The translations under genes were made by a program, and so were the position numbers. From the NCBI GenBank assembly GCA_030765065.1, contig CM060978.1:222227498-222291497 (forward strand): 64,000 nt of DNA, in the 5' to 3' direction. The notes below the pieces were generated by a model. That model made no database searches and had not been told where the DNA came from. It saw only the letters and a list, made by a program, of their open reading frames with translations. The stretch comes from Deroplatys truncata. Taxonomy: Eukaryota; Arthropoda; Insecta; Mantodea; Mantidae. Positions 35,590-46,882 of the stretch are shown here, in pieces; the first letter of the stretch is position 1; each line of letters opens with the position of its first letter.

Positions 35590-36125
35590 AATAGATTAGA
35601 TTAGATTAGATTGGATTGCATTCTGTGAGTTCACTAGCAGCCATAAAGGCTTGTGAACATAGAACATGTCAAGGAAATGTACAAAAATTACATATAAACA
35701 TAAATATTACACAGAATATAGAACATTTGAAATAAAATAGACAAATACCATATGCGTGTCAAGGAAATGTACAATAAAGTTACATATATACATAAATATT
35801 ACATAGTATACAGAACATTTAAAATAATATAAAGACGTATTATATACAAAATTAAACAAATCAAGTGTAATTTTGTACAGAGTCGAATATCTCCTTACCG
35901 TTATAAGGTTAACATACGTATAGGCAAGAACAGTTATTTTAAAATTCACTAGGTTTGTACCTTTGTTCGTCTCATCATTTTGTTCTATTTGATTTGTAAT
36001 GCATAGCATTTACTGTCAGTTCTTAATATACATACATTTAAATAGCTTCATTAATTCTAGAGCAGGCATCAAATATAACTGGCAATTGTCATTAATATTT
36101 ACTAATACTACTTACAGAACTATAT
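35590..36125 (-). mobile_element. probable LINE 3' tail inserted in hAT-3
   Basis: Separates TNTVFN from LQSKTF of hAT-3. The left edge has TTAGATTAGATTAGATTAGA, i.e. an (AATCT)n tail on the minus strand. It includes a 90-bp tandem duplication (35668-35757 and 35758-35847, each starting GTCAAGGAAATGTACAA). No coding part is left; LINE origin is inferred from the simple-repeat tail. Confidence 0.5.
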
Positions 36126-36666
36126 ATGTATTATATTCTCCAGTCAAAGACTTTTGATGTAAATTATTGTATTGCGAAAGTGAAAGAGATCATTTCTTTC
36201 ATTCAAGAATCTCGAAACAATTTTAGTAATATGTATGCAACACTAGAAGAAAGCAACGCGAATGAGGATAAAGCTAGAATCGACGTTGGGAAGGTGAATT
36301 GGACGATCCCAGAATGAAATATTTGTGTCTTTACAACGAGATAATTGACACGATAGCCAAACGGAAAACCGATCTCCTGATTTAGAAGAACTAAAATTTG
36401 TTGATCTACTTGATTAGAAGAGATTTGATTTTTCAAAACTAGATTTCCCGAAATTTTGTTTACATCTCTTAAATTAGCCGATAAAAATTTGCTTCGTTTC
36501 GAAAATTTGCGAAGTGAATTAGTGGCTGTTTATAGGTTATCAGACTTTTCTGGCAGGGCAGTGACTGAGATTGAAAAGTTTTTGAAAGACACCAAGTTAG
36601 GAGAAGAAGCATTTCCAGAAGTTTATAAAGTATGCTGCCTCATAACTACAATTCCAGTGAGCACAT

Positions 36667-37522
36667 TGAAGATGGTTTGTTGTATTGTTATTTGTCCCAC
36701 GCTTTGGGAGCCAATTTGAAATTGATGTTGTATTATATATCAACTGTTGGGGAGCCGAACTTGAAGTAGTTGCAACCGCACTCAGTTTCCGGTAGCCTTC
36801 GCCCCAAATGTACTTTCCGGTGGCCTTTGTCCCAAATGTTTAAAAATATTAACTTTGTAATTTTGACTGTTTCTTTAAATATTATATATTTATGTTTGCC
36901 TCGGCTGCGTCAGTATTTATATTTTTTAGAGACATGAATATCTTAGCAGGGAGTAGTGCGACTGAAGAATGTAGGCTTACACAGATTATAATTTTACTTC
37001 ACTCCATTTATTAATGCTTGACACGATTTAAATAACACTTCACTGATATAGAGAGCTGTGAGATATTTTTATTAATTACTTGCACTTTTTAACACGTAAA
37101 CTGTTTTTCGTCTCACACTGAATACGTATTAAATTTCTCGAGGACGCATCTCGCGTCCGGTTAGGAACACTGTCTACAACCAACTGACTTCTGAAATTGT
37201 AAATTTTGCTATATTTCAGCCTAGTCCACTCCAATACAATACCTTCATTTAACTAAAGCTTTTTCTGGTTGTTAATTGGCTATTTATAAACTGTCTCAAA
37301 ATTTACATTATTGTTATTCCAATAATGACTAGTAGAATTATTAAACTTCATTCACATAACATTATTACACATGTATACAATAATATAAACATATACAATG
37401 ACTGTAATATACACTTTTTATATCTTGTTACATACACATATTGCTTTAAGGCGGGCTGTTATTGAATTTATATATTATATAATTAGACTGAAATCATTTA
37501 AGTGTTAAAAAATAGTGCCTCA
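36667..37522 (-). mobile_element. solo LTR, copy D
   Basis: 856 bp flanked by ACAT on both sides (36663-36666 and 37523-37526), inserted in the hAT-3 transposase just after IPVST. Ends and internal motifs match the family; no internal region attached. Confidence 0.9.
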
Positions 37523-37849
37523 ACATCTACAACGGAACATACGTTTTCCTGTTTAAAACGCGTAAAGAGTTACTACGGAACATCAGTGCGAAGACAAGCT
37601 TTCCCGACTTCCATTGTTATTCGAAAAGGCTCATTTGCACAAAATTCAAAGTCAAAGACATTTTTATAACCATGTCATTGTTATTTGCCCGAAAAGCTGA
37701 AAGGAGGATTCCGTTGATGTACAGATGAATATGAAAGGGGTAAACCTTATTTTCGTTCTAATAAAAAGTATTACCTATAATAACATATCTTTTATATTTT
37801 TCTCTGCGTAGATTTGTTAAATAGTATCGTGATAGTTCCGTTGTGGCTG

Positions 37850-38357
37850 GACCCCCCTGGCACGTCATGGCCTTGAAATTTTTGGAAATAGTCTCTGAAG
37901 TCCTGTTTATTTGGAACCATTTTTGTATTCGGTAAACCATACACAAAAAATTTAGATATTGTAGAAGTAGACAAAATCTTATTATAAAAAAATCGTGTTA
38001 AAGCTTCAATTTATGTCACATAAAATTGTTTGTAGCGTTAACCACTTCAAAGATATTCTTGTTTTGAATAAATTTATTTTAATACTTTCTCAACTGCAAA
38101 TCCCTTTTTTTCTTTTCCTTTCTTTCTTTCTTCTTTCTTTCATTCTGTTTCATGTTCATGCAAAGAGAGCAGAATTTCTAAGGCATCACATAGCAACTGT
38201 CTTAGAAATGAGTTTACAATTGCTTTAGTTCATTGTATTCTTCTAATACTTACAACAAAATGAGTAAAAAAGGTTTATTTGTGTTAAAAAGAAGTAGATA
38301 GAAGAATAAGCTTTTGTAAGAATGAGTAGAGAAAGTCATGTGGATGCTATACATCAG
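37850..38357 (+). repeat. Rep-H copy 11, right half (diverged subfamily)
   Basis: Right half of a Rep-H, ending GAGTAGAGAAAGTCATGTGG and CATCAGG next to TTTTT. The left half is missing. A CTTT-rich tract lies at 38104-38143. Together with copy 10 it flanks hAT-3 in inverted orientation. Confidence 0.7.
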
Positions 38358-39663
38358 GTTTTTGAAAACCGAATACCTATAATAGTTCACAACACACAGA
38401 ATATATTTGCAAGTTCTGATCTAACTTAGGAGAATTAATTAATGTTAGGGATTCATCTATACCATAAAAATAGAAACCTATTAACATTTTTATCAAGTTT
38501 TGTTGAAAACTTCCACAGCCTTTACCTCTTTGAGTCTTTTTAATTAGGCATTACTTAGTTTTAATTTTAGCTTCTAATCATAAACATTAAAGCCAAATAA
38601 ACATTTCTGCTGTAGTTCCATAAAAATATATGTTAGAATTTGTCCTAAAAAGTTCTCATTGTAATGCATTTAAACTAGTGCCTCATCTGTTCAGAGTTGA
38701 AGATAAAATACCTACTTTTAAGAGTTTGTAGAAATCAGATAAGAACTATTTTATGAATTTAGTATACCATTTCAGGAAATTAAAACTGATCTTATATAAA
38801 CAGCAAGTTGCAATTTTGAATGCTCAGCATCTGTGACCTGTCACATGTCTAGTATACACTGCGAGGACAGAATTGCACTCCATCATCCAACAATATTGCC
38901 AACAGCATTTCTGTGTGCATTCCAAAGTTTATCAAGCTTTATATACTAATTTTGTGATGAAACAAGAGTAGAAGAAATTTTATGAAGAAGTTTATTACAG
39001 CCAACCTGAGCTAAAAGACAGAGGTGTAGGTACCTAGTCATCATTTGATTATTATGCTTTTTTACAATATCACCAGACATATACCAATTATTAATTTTAA
39101 TTTATCATAAGGATCTCGCCTAGAGTAAAATAACTAAGAATTCTTTAATTCAGTTTATTGCAAAAGATTATCCTTGAATTACCACCCAAAGTCTTTAGAA
39201 GCTTCCCCTGTATGATCACATTGTAATCAGTTTCTTGAAAATATGTCTATGTCGGGAAGGTTATGCAAAAGTAGACTAAAACTAAAGCGACTTAACCCTA
39301 TCAGACTATGGTCAGAATGGAAATCATATAAACTGAAAACAAAATCTTAATATCAGGTCGAGTATTGGCAAAAAAGTGCAGACCATCAAGTTATAGGGGT
39401 GGCCAGTTTGTCTATGTATGCAACATGCTACTACAATTTTAATTATTTCTCTTTGGTTCAGAGAATTTCCTCAAAGTATTGCCCCATATCAGAGAATTTA
39501 CTGAAAACTAACACAGTGAGGATATATGATGGAGGCAATAGTGAAAGAAAATAAAACTTTGATTGTTGTTAATTATTTGGAGCTGATTTCACAAGCTTAG
39601 TCATGTACAAGGATACAATGCCAGACATACAATTTGCCACACTTGCTGTTTATTATTTTACAG

Positions 39664-40080
39664 GAGGTGATGAAAGGGGTGCAGTTGGTATATGATTTTG
39701 CAACATTCAGGAGACCAAGTCAAATAGTTGAGGGTACAGAAATCAGAACAGCACCCATAGCAAAGCCAGAAGATGTAGAGCTTCAGATACCACTGAACCA
39801 AAATCAAGCAGTCCAACTACATCCACAAGAACAACAGAATCAACAGCCCACAAGCCTTCCTCTAGATGGTCATGAGGTGCCAGGAACGCCAGCTATTAGT
39901 GCATTTGAAGTGGATGATGAATTCAATTTGCCAATTTCTGTTGCCATAACGATCCTGCTCATTTATATATTTGTGGGTGCAACAATCTACTGGACATGGG
40001 AGGAATGGGGATTCTTTGAATCTTTCTACTTTGTTTTCATCTCCATGTCAACCATAGGCTTTGGAGACTTTGTGCCACAG
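39664..40080 (+). CDS. two-pore-domain K+ channel, exon with cytoplasmic linker, TM3 and pore 2
   Basis: 417 bp, 139 codons, phase 0 at both ends. Preceded by TTATTTTACAG, followed by GTATGT. It continues the channel from the previous exon. EVMKGVQLVYDFATFRRPSQ (1-20) extends the TM2 end; residues 21-85 form a long linker rich in Gln, Pro and acidic residues. LPISVAITILLIYIFVGATI (89-108) is TM3; WGFFESFYFVFISMSTIGFG (115-134) is the pore helix and second filter TIGFGD (40051-40068). GYG in pore 1 and GFG in pore 2 is the usual K2P pairing; two such subunits form one pore. The ATG at 39634 is intronic and not a start. TM4 and the C-terminal regulatory tail should be in a later exon, not found before 64000. 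Confidence 0.95.
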
Positions 40081-40400
40081 GTATGTCTGATTCATCATAA
40101 TTTTCCTTTCTGTTTTACTAAGTTAAAAGGTTACAAAGTATACAGTTTTAACAATGATTTTGATAGTTATGTACAATAATGGGATTGCTTTCTTTGTGCA
40201 TATTTTCATTTTTACACATCAAAGTACACATGAAAAATAATCACCTAACTTTTTTTCCTGTTCTTTTTTTTTCAAATATTTAATTATGAGTAAAATCTGT
40301 GTATATTTTCATAAATTTGAGCTACAAATATAAACTTCTTTGTTATATTTCTATAATATATGGATAAGCTAGTAACAGTGATGTGAATTTGAAATTATAT
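40081..40400 (+). other. start of the next K2P intron; no feature
   Basis: Begins with the GTATGT donor. AT-rich; nothing recognised. Confidence 0.6.
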
Positions 40401-40732
40401 AGAAAAATTGAGTCGGAGTTGAAACATTTAACATCACTTAATGTTTTTCGTCTTGCGCGGTTTCAAGAGCTCTCATCATCAGAAGTGGCAACTGGTTCCT
40501 CGTGGTGTTGTCTGGTGTGTGTTTGTGTATGGTGACATCTAGTGGTGGAGTGATGAATTTCCATAGTGGGTTTGTGACAGTAATTCAAAATTCAATTCAC
40601 ACAAACACACACTGGACAACACCATGAGGAACCAGTCGGGTACTTCTAATGATGAGAGCAATAGCTCTTGAAACTGGTCAAGATAAATACATGTAGGTGA
40701 TGTTAAGTGTTTTAACCCTGATGCAATCTTTG
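40401..40732. repeat. fold-back (long inverted repeat) element
   Basis: Two arms of about 130 bp (40401-40530 and 40600-40732) are imperfect reverse complements. Pairs include TTTCAAGAGCT with AGCTCTTGAAA, and GGTTCCTCGTGGTGTTGTC with GACAACACCATGAGGAACC. The loop is about 65 bp. No coding content and no clear target duplication. Best read as a fold-back MITE of unknown family, about 320 bp downstream of the pore-2 exon. Confidence 0.85.
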
Positions 40733-43453
40733 TTATACTATTTACATGGTGTACCAGGAAAGGGTTAATGATACACTCAAAACACAACAGCTTGTTGGCA
40801 TTTAAAATGCAGGTAGAAATTAGTGTTTTCCAAAATACCCCAAATGTTCTCCATTTTCCTCCAATTGAAAAACACAAATGGCATTCAAGGACATGAATAT
40901 AAAAGGTAAATTGTTCTTTATTTGACAATTATTATATTTGACAAGTATGTTGTTGAGTTGATGTTGATACCAACTTTCTTCCTGAGCAGCACGGTATGCT
41001 GATAACTGGACTGGGTGTTTGTTGCAAGTCGTTTTTGTTCCTTTTGTTTTCTTTTCCATAAGGAGTAGATAGGTAAACTAGTAAGCTTACATATGAAATT
41101 ATATGTATCTAACTGAAGAGAATTGCATTTAATTTTAAATTAAATACTTTGTACAGGTATTAGTAATAGGTGACTAATTCTGATTATTTGAGTATCATTC
41201 TATAATATAATTAACCTTTTTTAATTAATTGTACACGATTTTAAGAGATCTGATGGGGTTTATTCATTCTATCATATCTATTTGTTTATGACTAATATTT
41301 TTTCTTGTTCTTCTCCTTTATAAATTAGAGAATACCTGTTACTACATACAATTGCACAGAGTGTTTGTTTGGATGCGTGGCCAGCATAACAGAAATTATC
41401 TTGTCACTGAGAAGCACACTGTCTGTCAGCAGAGTTCGATATTCATATCTCCACTCAACCACATAGATTTTGAATGCAAATTATAGCAATTATAACCACA
41501 TACCTTCATCATAAAAGCTATTGGAAATGATACCCTTGTGCTGCCACACATCTCTCACACCCTTTAAGAAAATTTGCATTAACACTCATCAAATCTTGAT
41601 GACCATGTAATTAAAACTATGCTTTGTCTGTAAAAAATATTAAATGTGAGTCATTATCATTAAGATTATCCAACAGTCAACTAGGAAATTAACTCTTCTC
41701 ACATTGTTGTATGTTTTCAATTCCTGAACTACAATTATCTTATAGATTTTAATTTTAAAAGTTTAGTGGCATTCCAAGCCAAGGTTAGCAAAATTACTTA
41801 TTCCTGTGCAAGCTTTTATAGAGATTTCTTTGGATTTCATTCTAACTTTTCTCTGATGTCTTTGAGTTGGCAGTTTACTTTTGTTTCTTATTGAGAATAA
41901 ATCCCCTTTCCCTAAATCTATTCACAAGATTTCAAAGTGTTTCTCTGTGAGGTGCGCGACCAGCAGAAAATCTATTCATAAATCATCATCTTACTTCTCT
42001 AAAAGAGTTTGTTGTCACATAGGAATCATACTTAAAGATTCTGTGTGCTAAAGTATATAGACTTTTTAGCATTATAATAGTGCTAACATGCTATACACTG
42101 AAACACATGTCTCAAAATGTACAAAGTTTTTGCACCAACTGATTAGAGGCACATGGAGAGGAGGGAAAGTAGAGGGAGAACAAAACTGGTTAGAAAAAGT
42201 GCAGTGCAGGGCAAGAAATTATCCATAGTACAGCTATGCATACAAAGGTCCCTGTTCTTTCACCAAAAGATTTTTCTTTATGGCACCAGTACTGAATATT
42301 CAGTTTTTCTATATGCGCGACAGATTAACAGGAATTATTGTACTTCTCTCAATATTTCTTAGCACCCTCTGAGTGACAGATAGAAGCAACTACAATACTG
42401 TGTTACATACCCTGCAAACCCATCAATGAAGCTCTATAGATAATGCATTTTTTGTAACATATAAGAGGCAATTATGTATCTTATGGAAGGTTGTCTCTGC
42501 TGAAATCTGTTGACATTATCTTCAACATCATTGCAGCTTTGATGCTTCCAGTGTCAATAGTCCTGCAATCAGATTTCTGGATAGGGACTACTTGACCAAT
42601 GAACACTATATACAGGTCGGGACGTTCAAATAATTATTTGGCTGCACATCTACATAAATTTGACATCTTCCCTACTTTGTATTGCATATTCTGTAGATAA
42701 GAAAGTATAGCAACAACATAATACATCTCAGAACTGTCAAAATTTAACATCTATAGATCTGTAATTATGCTAATGGAAGCAAGAAGGAAAGCATTAGCAC
42801 AGCAACCAATCAACTGGAATCCTGTGTCACTTGCTATACCCATATGTTTAAATGGATTATTCAACTTTCTTATTGGCAATTGTTTTTCCAGACACCCCCT
42901 ATGCTTGTTTGAAGACAGTTCAGCCATGTTCAGAGCTGCTTTATAATAAGTAAAAATGATTATTTTGCTCTCCTGTAAAATCTCTTTAAAAGAGGTTTAG
43001 AAGAAAAACAAAAGATAATGGCTTTAAATAATACAAGAAGATTCAATTCCCTAATGCAATGACCCCCAGAGGTATACTTAAATTTAAAATAGGCGAATGT
43101 GAGGTAACTTCACATAAGAAATGTGGCCTAAATATTGAACATTAGATTTTCTGAATGTTAACAGGAAATGCAAACAAATTACGCTGCACTAATACAGGCA
43201 GCCTGCAACTCTTTGCAAATATTGTTGAATATTTACTTTGCTTTTGTTTCTATACTTCTTAGGCAAACTGTAGAATATTTTGTTTGTCACTCAGTAGTTG
43301 TTTCTTCCTTACTGCATTTACAGTTTTGCTGCTGAAATTTTCCTTGCAATGTTCTCCATCTATATTGTTTAATGTCCCAGATTTTGCAGATTCTAAATCA
43401 AGTCCACAATGTTTGTATAGTTGATGACAGTATCAATTTATTTTAAAAGAACC
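40733..43453. other. no exon or repeat recognised (presumed intron)
   Basis: 2.7 kb of AT-rich DNA. Open frames on both strands lack known domains, and I could not find a TM4-like K2P exon here. Confidence 0.5.
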
Positions 43454-43559
43454 AGTTGAAGAGATCTATTTTAATCCATTATTACTGAATACATAATTGT
43501 AGAGACAAGTTGAAGAGATCTATTCTAATCCATTATTACTGAATACATAATTGTAGAGA
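43454..43559. repeat. 54-bp direct tandem duplication
   Basis: AGTTGAAGAGATCTATT starts at 43454 and again at 43508; the two units differ by about one base, indicating a recent duplication. Confidence 0.9.
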
Positions 43560-44231
43560 ATGTGTCTGAGGTACTTAATGTTCGCTATTATTTTGTCTTT
43601 TTTAAGCTTTTTTATTTATGTGCATATTTAATTGGTTATTTCTATGCCATGTTTGCAGATTTCTTCTTCTTCTGAAGTGAATTTAGTATACTTGTTTTTA
43701 ATAGTCATCCCACATTTTTGGGATGGATGCTAGTACTCATGGCTATGAAGTAATATCAGTCCTATTCAAATAACTATAACTAATTCAAAGTTGCTGGTGG
43801 AAAGGTCTAAAATAAATGAATAGTTGGTATAAATACTATACATGTAAGACTTGCTAATTTTTTTAATGTTAAATCAATCTCCCCCCTCTCCGAAATGTGA
43901 AAACCCTTCCTTACTCCAAGGGTTATAGTTGGTATACGTGAAGTAAAACTTTCATGCTCTTACTTGCTTCATTTATCTATCATATTTTTATGAGCATTAG
44001 GTTGCATCATCAACTGCACATTGATAGAGTGTAAAAGGACTGTAGTTTTAAATCATATTATTAATAATTTGCCTCACTTAATCACACTATGGTTGTTATT
44101 AAACAAGTCATACCAGCAGGATAAAACTTATTTTCTTTCTGAGCAGTGTTACATATCTATAATAACCAATGTAGTCTAAAATGACCATTGCTATAGGACT
44201 TTCTATGTTTTGTCATCCTCACAATAATAAC
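43560..44231. other. no gene seen (presumed intron)
   Basis: AT-rich; nothing recognised. Confidence 0.5.
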
Positions 44232-44400
44232 TGAGACTGCCTCTGTGGTCATGTGCTCAGCATTCTGGTCTGGGTTCAATTCTCAGGTGGGATGGGAAAT
44301 TTTTTGTTTAACAAGAATTAATTCCTGTTCTCTACAAAGTCTGGAAGTATGAGGTGGAAATGAATGCATTTAAGGATAATAAAAACCAATATTAAAGAAC
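44232..44400 (+). repeat. tRNA-derived SINE (S-C)
   Basis: Head resembles a tRNA: an A-box-like TGGTCATGTGCTCAG and a B box GGGTTCAATTC (44272-44282) about 28 bp apart. It is followed by a GGTGGGATGGGAAATTTTTT body typical of insect tRNA-SINEs. The 3' boundary is uncertain. Confidence 0.6.
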
Positions 44401-45360
44401 CTAGAGATCTAAAACCATCAACACAATAAGTAGTTTCTGATGTCAACCCCCCCCCCAATATGACCATAGAAATTAAAGGAAGCTCTACAAATGGCAAAAA
44501 AAGAAAACAATCAAATTTGAAAATACTATCCAGTTATCAGAGTCTTTCTTTTGTGTTTCCACCAACAGATTAAGCTCCATAGCTTGTTAACTCTAAAACA
44601 GATATACTAGAGTATAAAGTACCTTACTATTTTTCATGTAGCAGCACTGTTATACTAGATAATTTTTGAGCAATAGCTATTCTTCAATTGCTGTTCTAAT
44701 TATTTTACTTAATGAATTAAGCTTTAAATTTGGGGTATAAAGTAATTCATATGTGCGGACATGTAAGTAAACCAAACCCAATCATTTTCAGAGCATTGCA
44801 TTTAATAAATATATATTTTTATCTGATTTATTAGAAAGAAAATGGTATAAATGCACATTACAAAAATATAGGTATAAGGAAACTCGCAATATTCTGCAAG
44901 TATTCTCTGTCATAATTGTCAATTTTTATGATAAATTTCATTTGATTGGTAAAGTGGATGAAGAGGAAGTCATTTATAAGAACAAACATAACAGCAAGTA
45001 TTCTTATCAAGATATATCCTTAGAAGAAAAACTGCCTCTGATTCACATAATGTCCAGAACTAGATTAAAGACTAGCAATCACCAAACAATTTATTTTTTA
45101 TGCCATGTCAGTAATACCATAACTGATAAAGGTGTCGAGACTGAAAACATAATAACCCTTAAATTGACAACAATAGTAAAGGGATACACATAGCTGAAAT
45201 TTGTTCCAGAATCCGTTAAAGCATTGATTTACTATAAAAAGTGAATAAATTCCAGCCTGAAAATGTAACTACACATTGGTAGCCTCAACCAAAAGATAAA
45301 GTAAAGTAGGAATTAAACTATGGGTCATGAAGTTCAATGAAATACAAGGAAATGTACACA
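44401..45360. other. no gene seen (presumed intron)
   Basis: Nothing recognised. A C9 tract lies at about 44449. Confidence 0.5.
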
Positions 45361-45640
45361 ACCTCACCACAGCAGTTGGTTGAGAACATTGGATCACTCT
45401 CCCTATAATCCTGACTTGACACAAAGTGATTTTTATCCCTTTCTTTATCTGAAGACATTCCTTGAGGGCAAGCATTACAATGAAAATGATGTGAAAAGAG
45501 GAGAGCAGATGTGGTTTCCATCACAGACAGCATCTTTCTGTAACAAAGGGATACCAAATATGTTTTCTTGTTATGATAAGTGCTGCAGTAATTATGAAAA
45601 TTGTGTGGAGAAGCAGTTTGAGGCATGTAGAGTCCTATGA
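45361..45640 (+). pseudogene. mariner transposase C-terminal fragment
   Basis: Reads LDHSPYNPDLTQSDFYPFLY, matching the third-Asp block of mariner transposases (YSPDLAPSDYHLF). It continues KTFLEGKHYNENDVK, FCNKGIPNMFSCYDKC and NYENCVEK to a stop at 45638. The catalytic core upstream and both ends are missing. It is not the same subfamily as the element at 1-855, which has YSPELAPLDFHLF. Confidence 0.85.
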
Positions 45641-45854
45641 AAATAAAATATTTTTAGAGTATATTCTGCTTATCTTTAAAAAAAATAAATGTATTTGCTT
45701 TAAAAATGCCCCTAATACATATGAGGAAATATAATTTTATTTCATAGTTTTGTGCCCTACAAAGTAATCTGTTTGTATTTGGGTATTAGATATGCTTGCT
45801 TAAGGTTCAATCATCTCTTCCTCTCACACATACACACACATACACAAACACATG

Positions 45855-45924
<70 letters not shown>

Positions 45925-46179
45925 ATCCTATAACAAATTCCTAAACTTATAAAGTGGTAAACATCTCAAGAAGCAGGACTGCATAACAACACAGACATAA
46001 TAAGGAAGTGCTAGCAGAGATGAAGGTTAATGGTCATACACCTTTTAGTGCAAAGTTTGACTGTGCAGGTTGTTGAAGCATATCTTCACTAAAGAATAAA
46101 AACAGTTTTCTGTAGGAATATTGTGTTACATTGTATTGCCAACCAGGTTTTGGGGAAAGTAATTCAAACAAAAAATTTC
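45641..46179. other. no gene seen; long (CA)n microsatellite
   Basis: A pure (CA)n run of about 62 bp is at 45861-45922, preceded by impure CACA/TACACA repeats from about 45829. Confidence 0.8.
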
Positions 46180-46882
46180 CGATGTGTTACACTCACATGA
46201 CTTTCTCTACTCTTGTACAAACTATTTTTACAAAAGCTTTTACAAATGCATTCCATTCTCTTTGTATGTCCAGGACATAAAAAAAATGAATAACGTATTC
46301 CCATTTGAGAAAAAGTATTGGAAAATTTAAGGGAATAACAAGCAATATCTCGAAAATGGTTCACTCAACAAAAAAAATGTATATGACATAAATTGTGTAT
46401 TTTAACGTGATCTACATTTTTTTTAGTAAAATTTTGTCTATCTCTTATTGCTTACCAGTTATGCAAAAGTCGTTCACAATGAAGAATACTTTTGGAGACA
46501 TTCCCAGTAAATTCGAGATATACATTTCATTTGTCATGAAAATATCTTAAACATATGATATTTTAATCAAAATCGTTAGCCATTTTTGAGAAAATTAAAA
46601 TTTTCGGAAAATTTTTCATGTAAAGGGTATTCTGGGGTGGGGGATTTTTTTGAAAACCTTTATGTTGCATCTCTGGAAGATATTGAACCTAAATACCAAG
46701 TTTGGTGTTTATCCGACTGTTCGTTTCTGACACACACACAGACACACACACGGACATGTGTCCAAAAATGCTGTTTTTGGATTCAGGGGGTCTCAAAACA
46801 TATATTTCTGGTGAAATCTCAGTATCGAATTTTTGGGTGGAATACAATACTTCCCCTACTTACTATATGTAGTAGAGAAAGT
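46180..46882 (-). repeat. Rep-H copy 12, internally deleted
   Basis: Both ends are intact. About 110 bp behind the non-palindromic end are missing: the text passes from ACAAAAGCTTTTACAAATG directly to CATTCCATTCTCTTTG near 46250. The microsatellite is CACACACAGACACACACAC at 46733-46751. Confidence 0.88.

Larger units (their letters stand above)
35345..37735 (+). pseudogene. hAT-3: 5'-truncated hAT transposase remnant with two insertions
   Basis: Blocks in order match hAT transposases of the ZMYM1/TTF-finger group: RFPSVSVTRWNYNSRIVNTM (35345-35404); TNTVFN, then after an interruption LQSKTFDVNYCIAKVKEIIS (36138-36197); IQESRNNFSNMYATLEE; ELVAVYRLSDFSGRAVTEIE (about 36514-36573); FPEVYKVCCLITTIPVST (about 36612-36665). 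After the solo LTR it resumes with STTEHTFSCLKRVKSYYG (37526-37579) and finishes ARKAERRIPLMYR near 37727. The N-terminal half is missing and several frame breaks occur (around 35515, 36316, 36410). Decayed DNA transposon in a host intron. Confidence 0.85.
30251..39663 (+). other. 9.4 kb intron of the K2P gene, filled with mobile elements
   Basis: Bounded by GTCAGT on the left and TTATTTTACAG on the right; phase 0 on both sides. It contains, left to right, a Rep-H copy broken by a LINE, a Rep-H fragment, a hAT-3 remnant with a LINE tail and a solo LTR inside, and another Rep-H fragment. The stretches 30251-31352, 33615-35167 and 38358-39663 are AT-rich and show nothing recognisable. Confidence 0.85.

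Noticed and set aside
39634-39663. ATG upstream of the second K2P exon as a start codon
   Set aside because: It lies in the pyrimidine-rich acceptor region, and the reading phase matches the upstream exon exactly after TTTTACAG.
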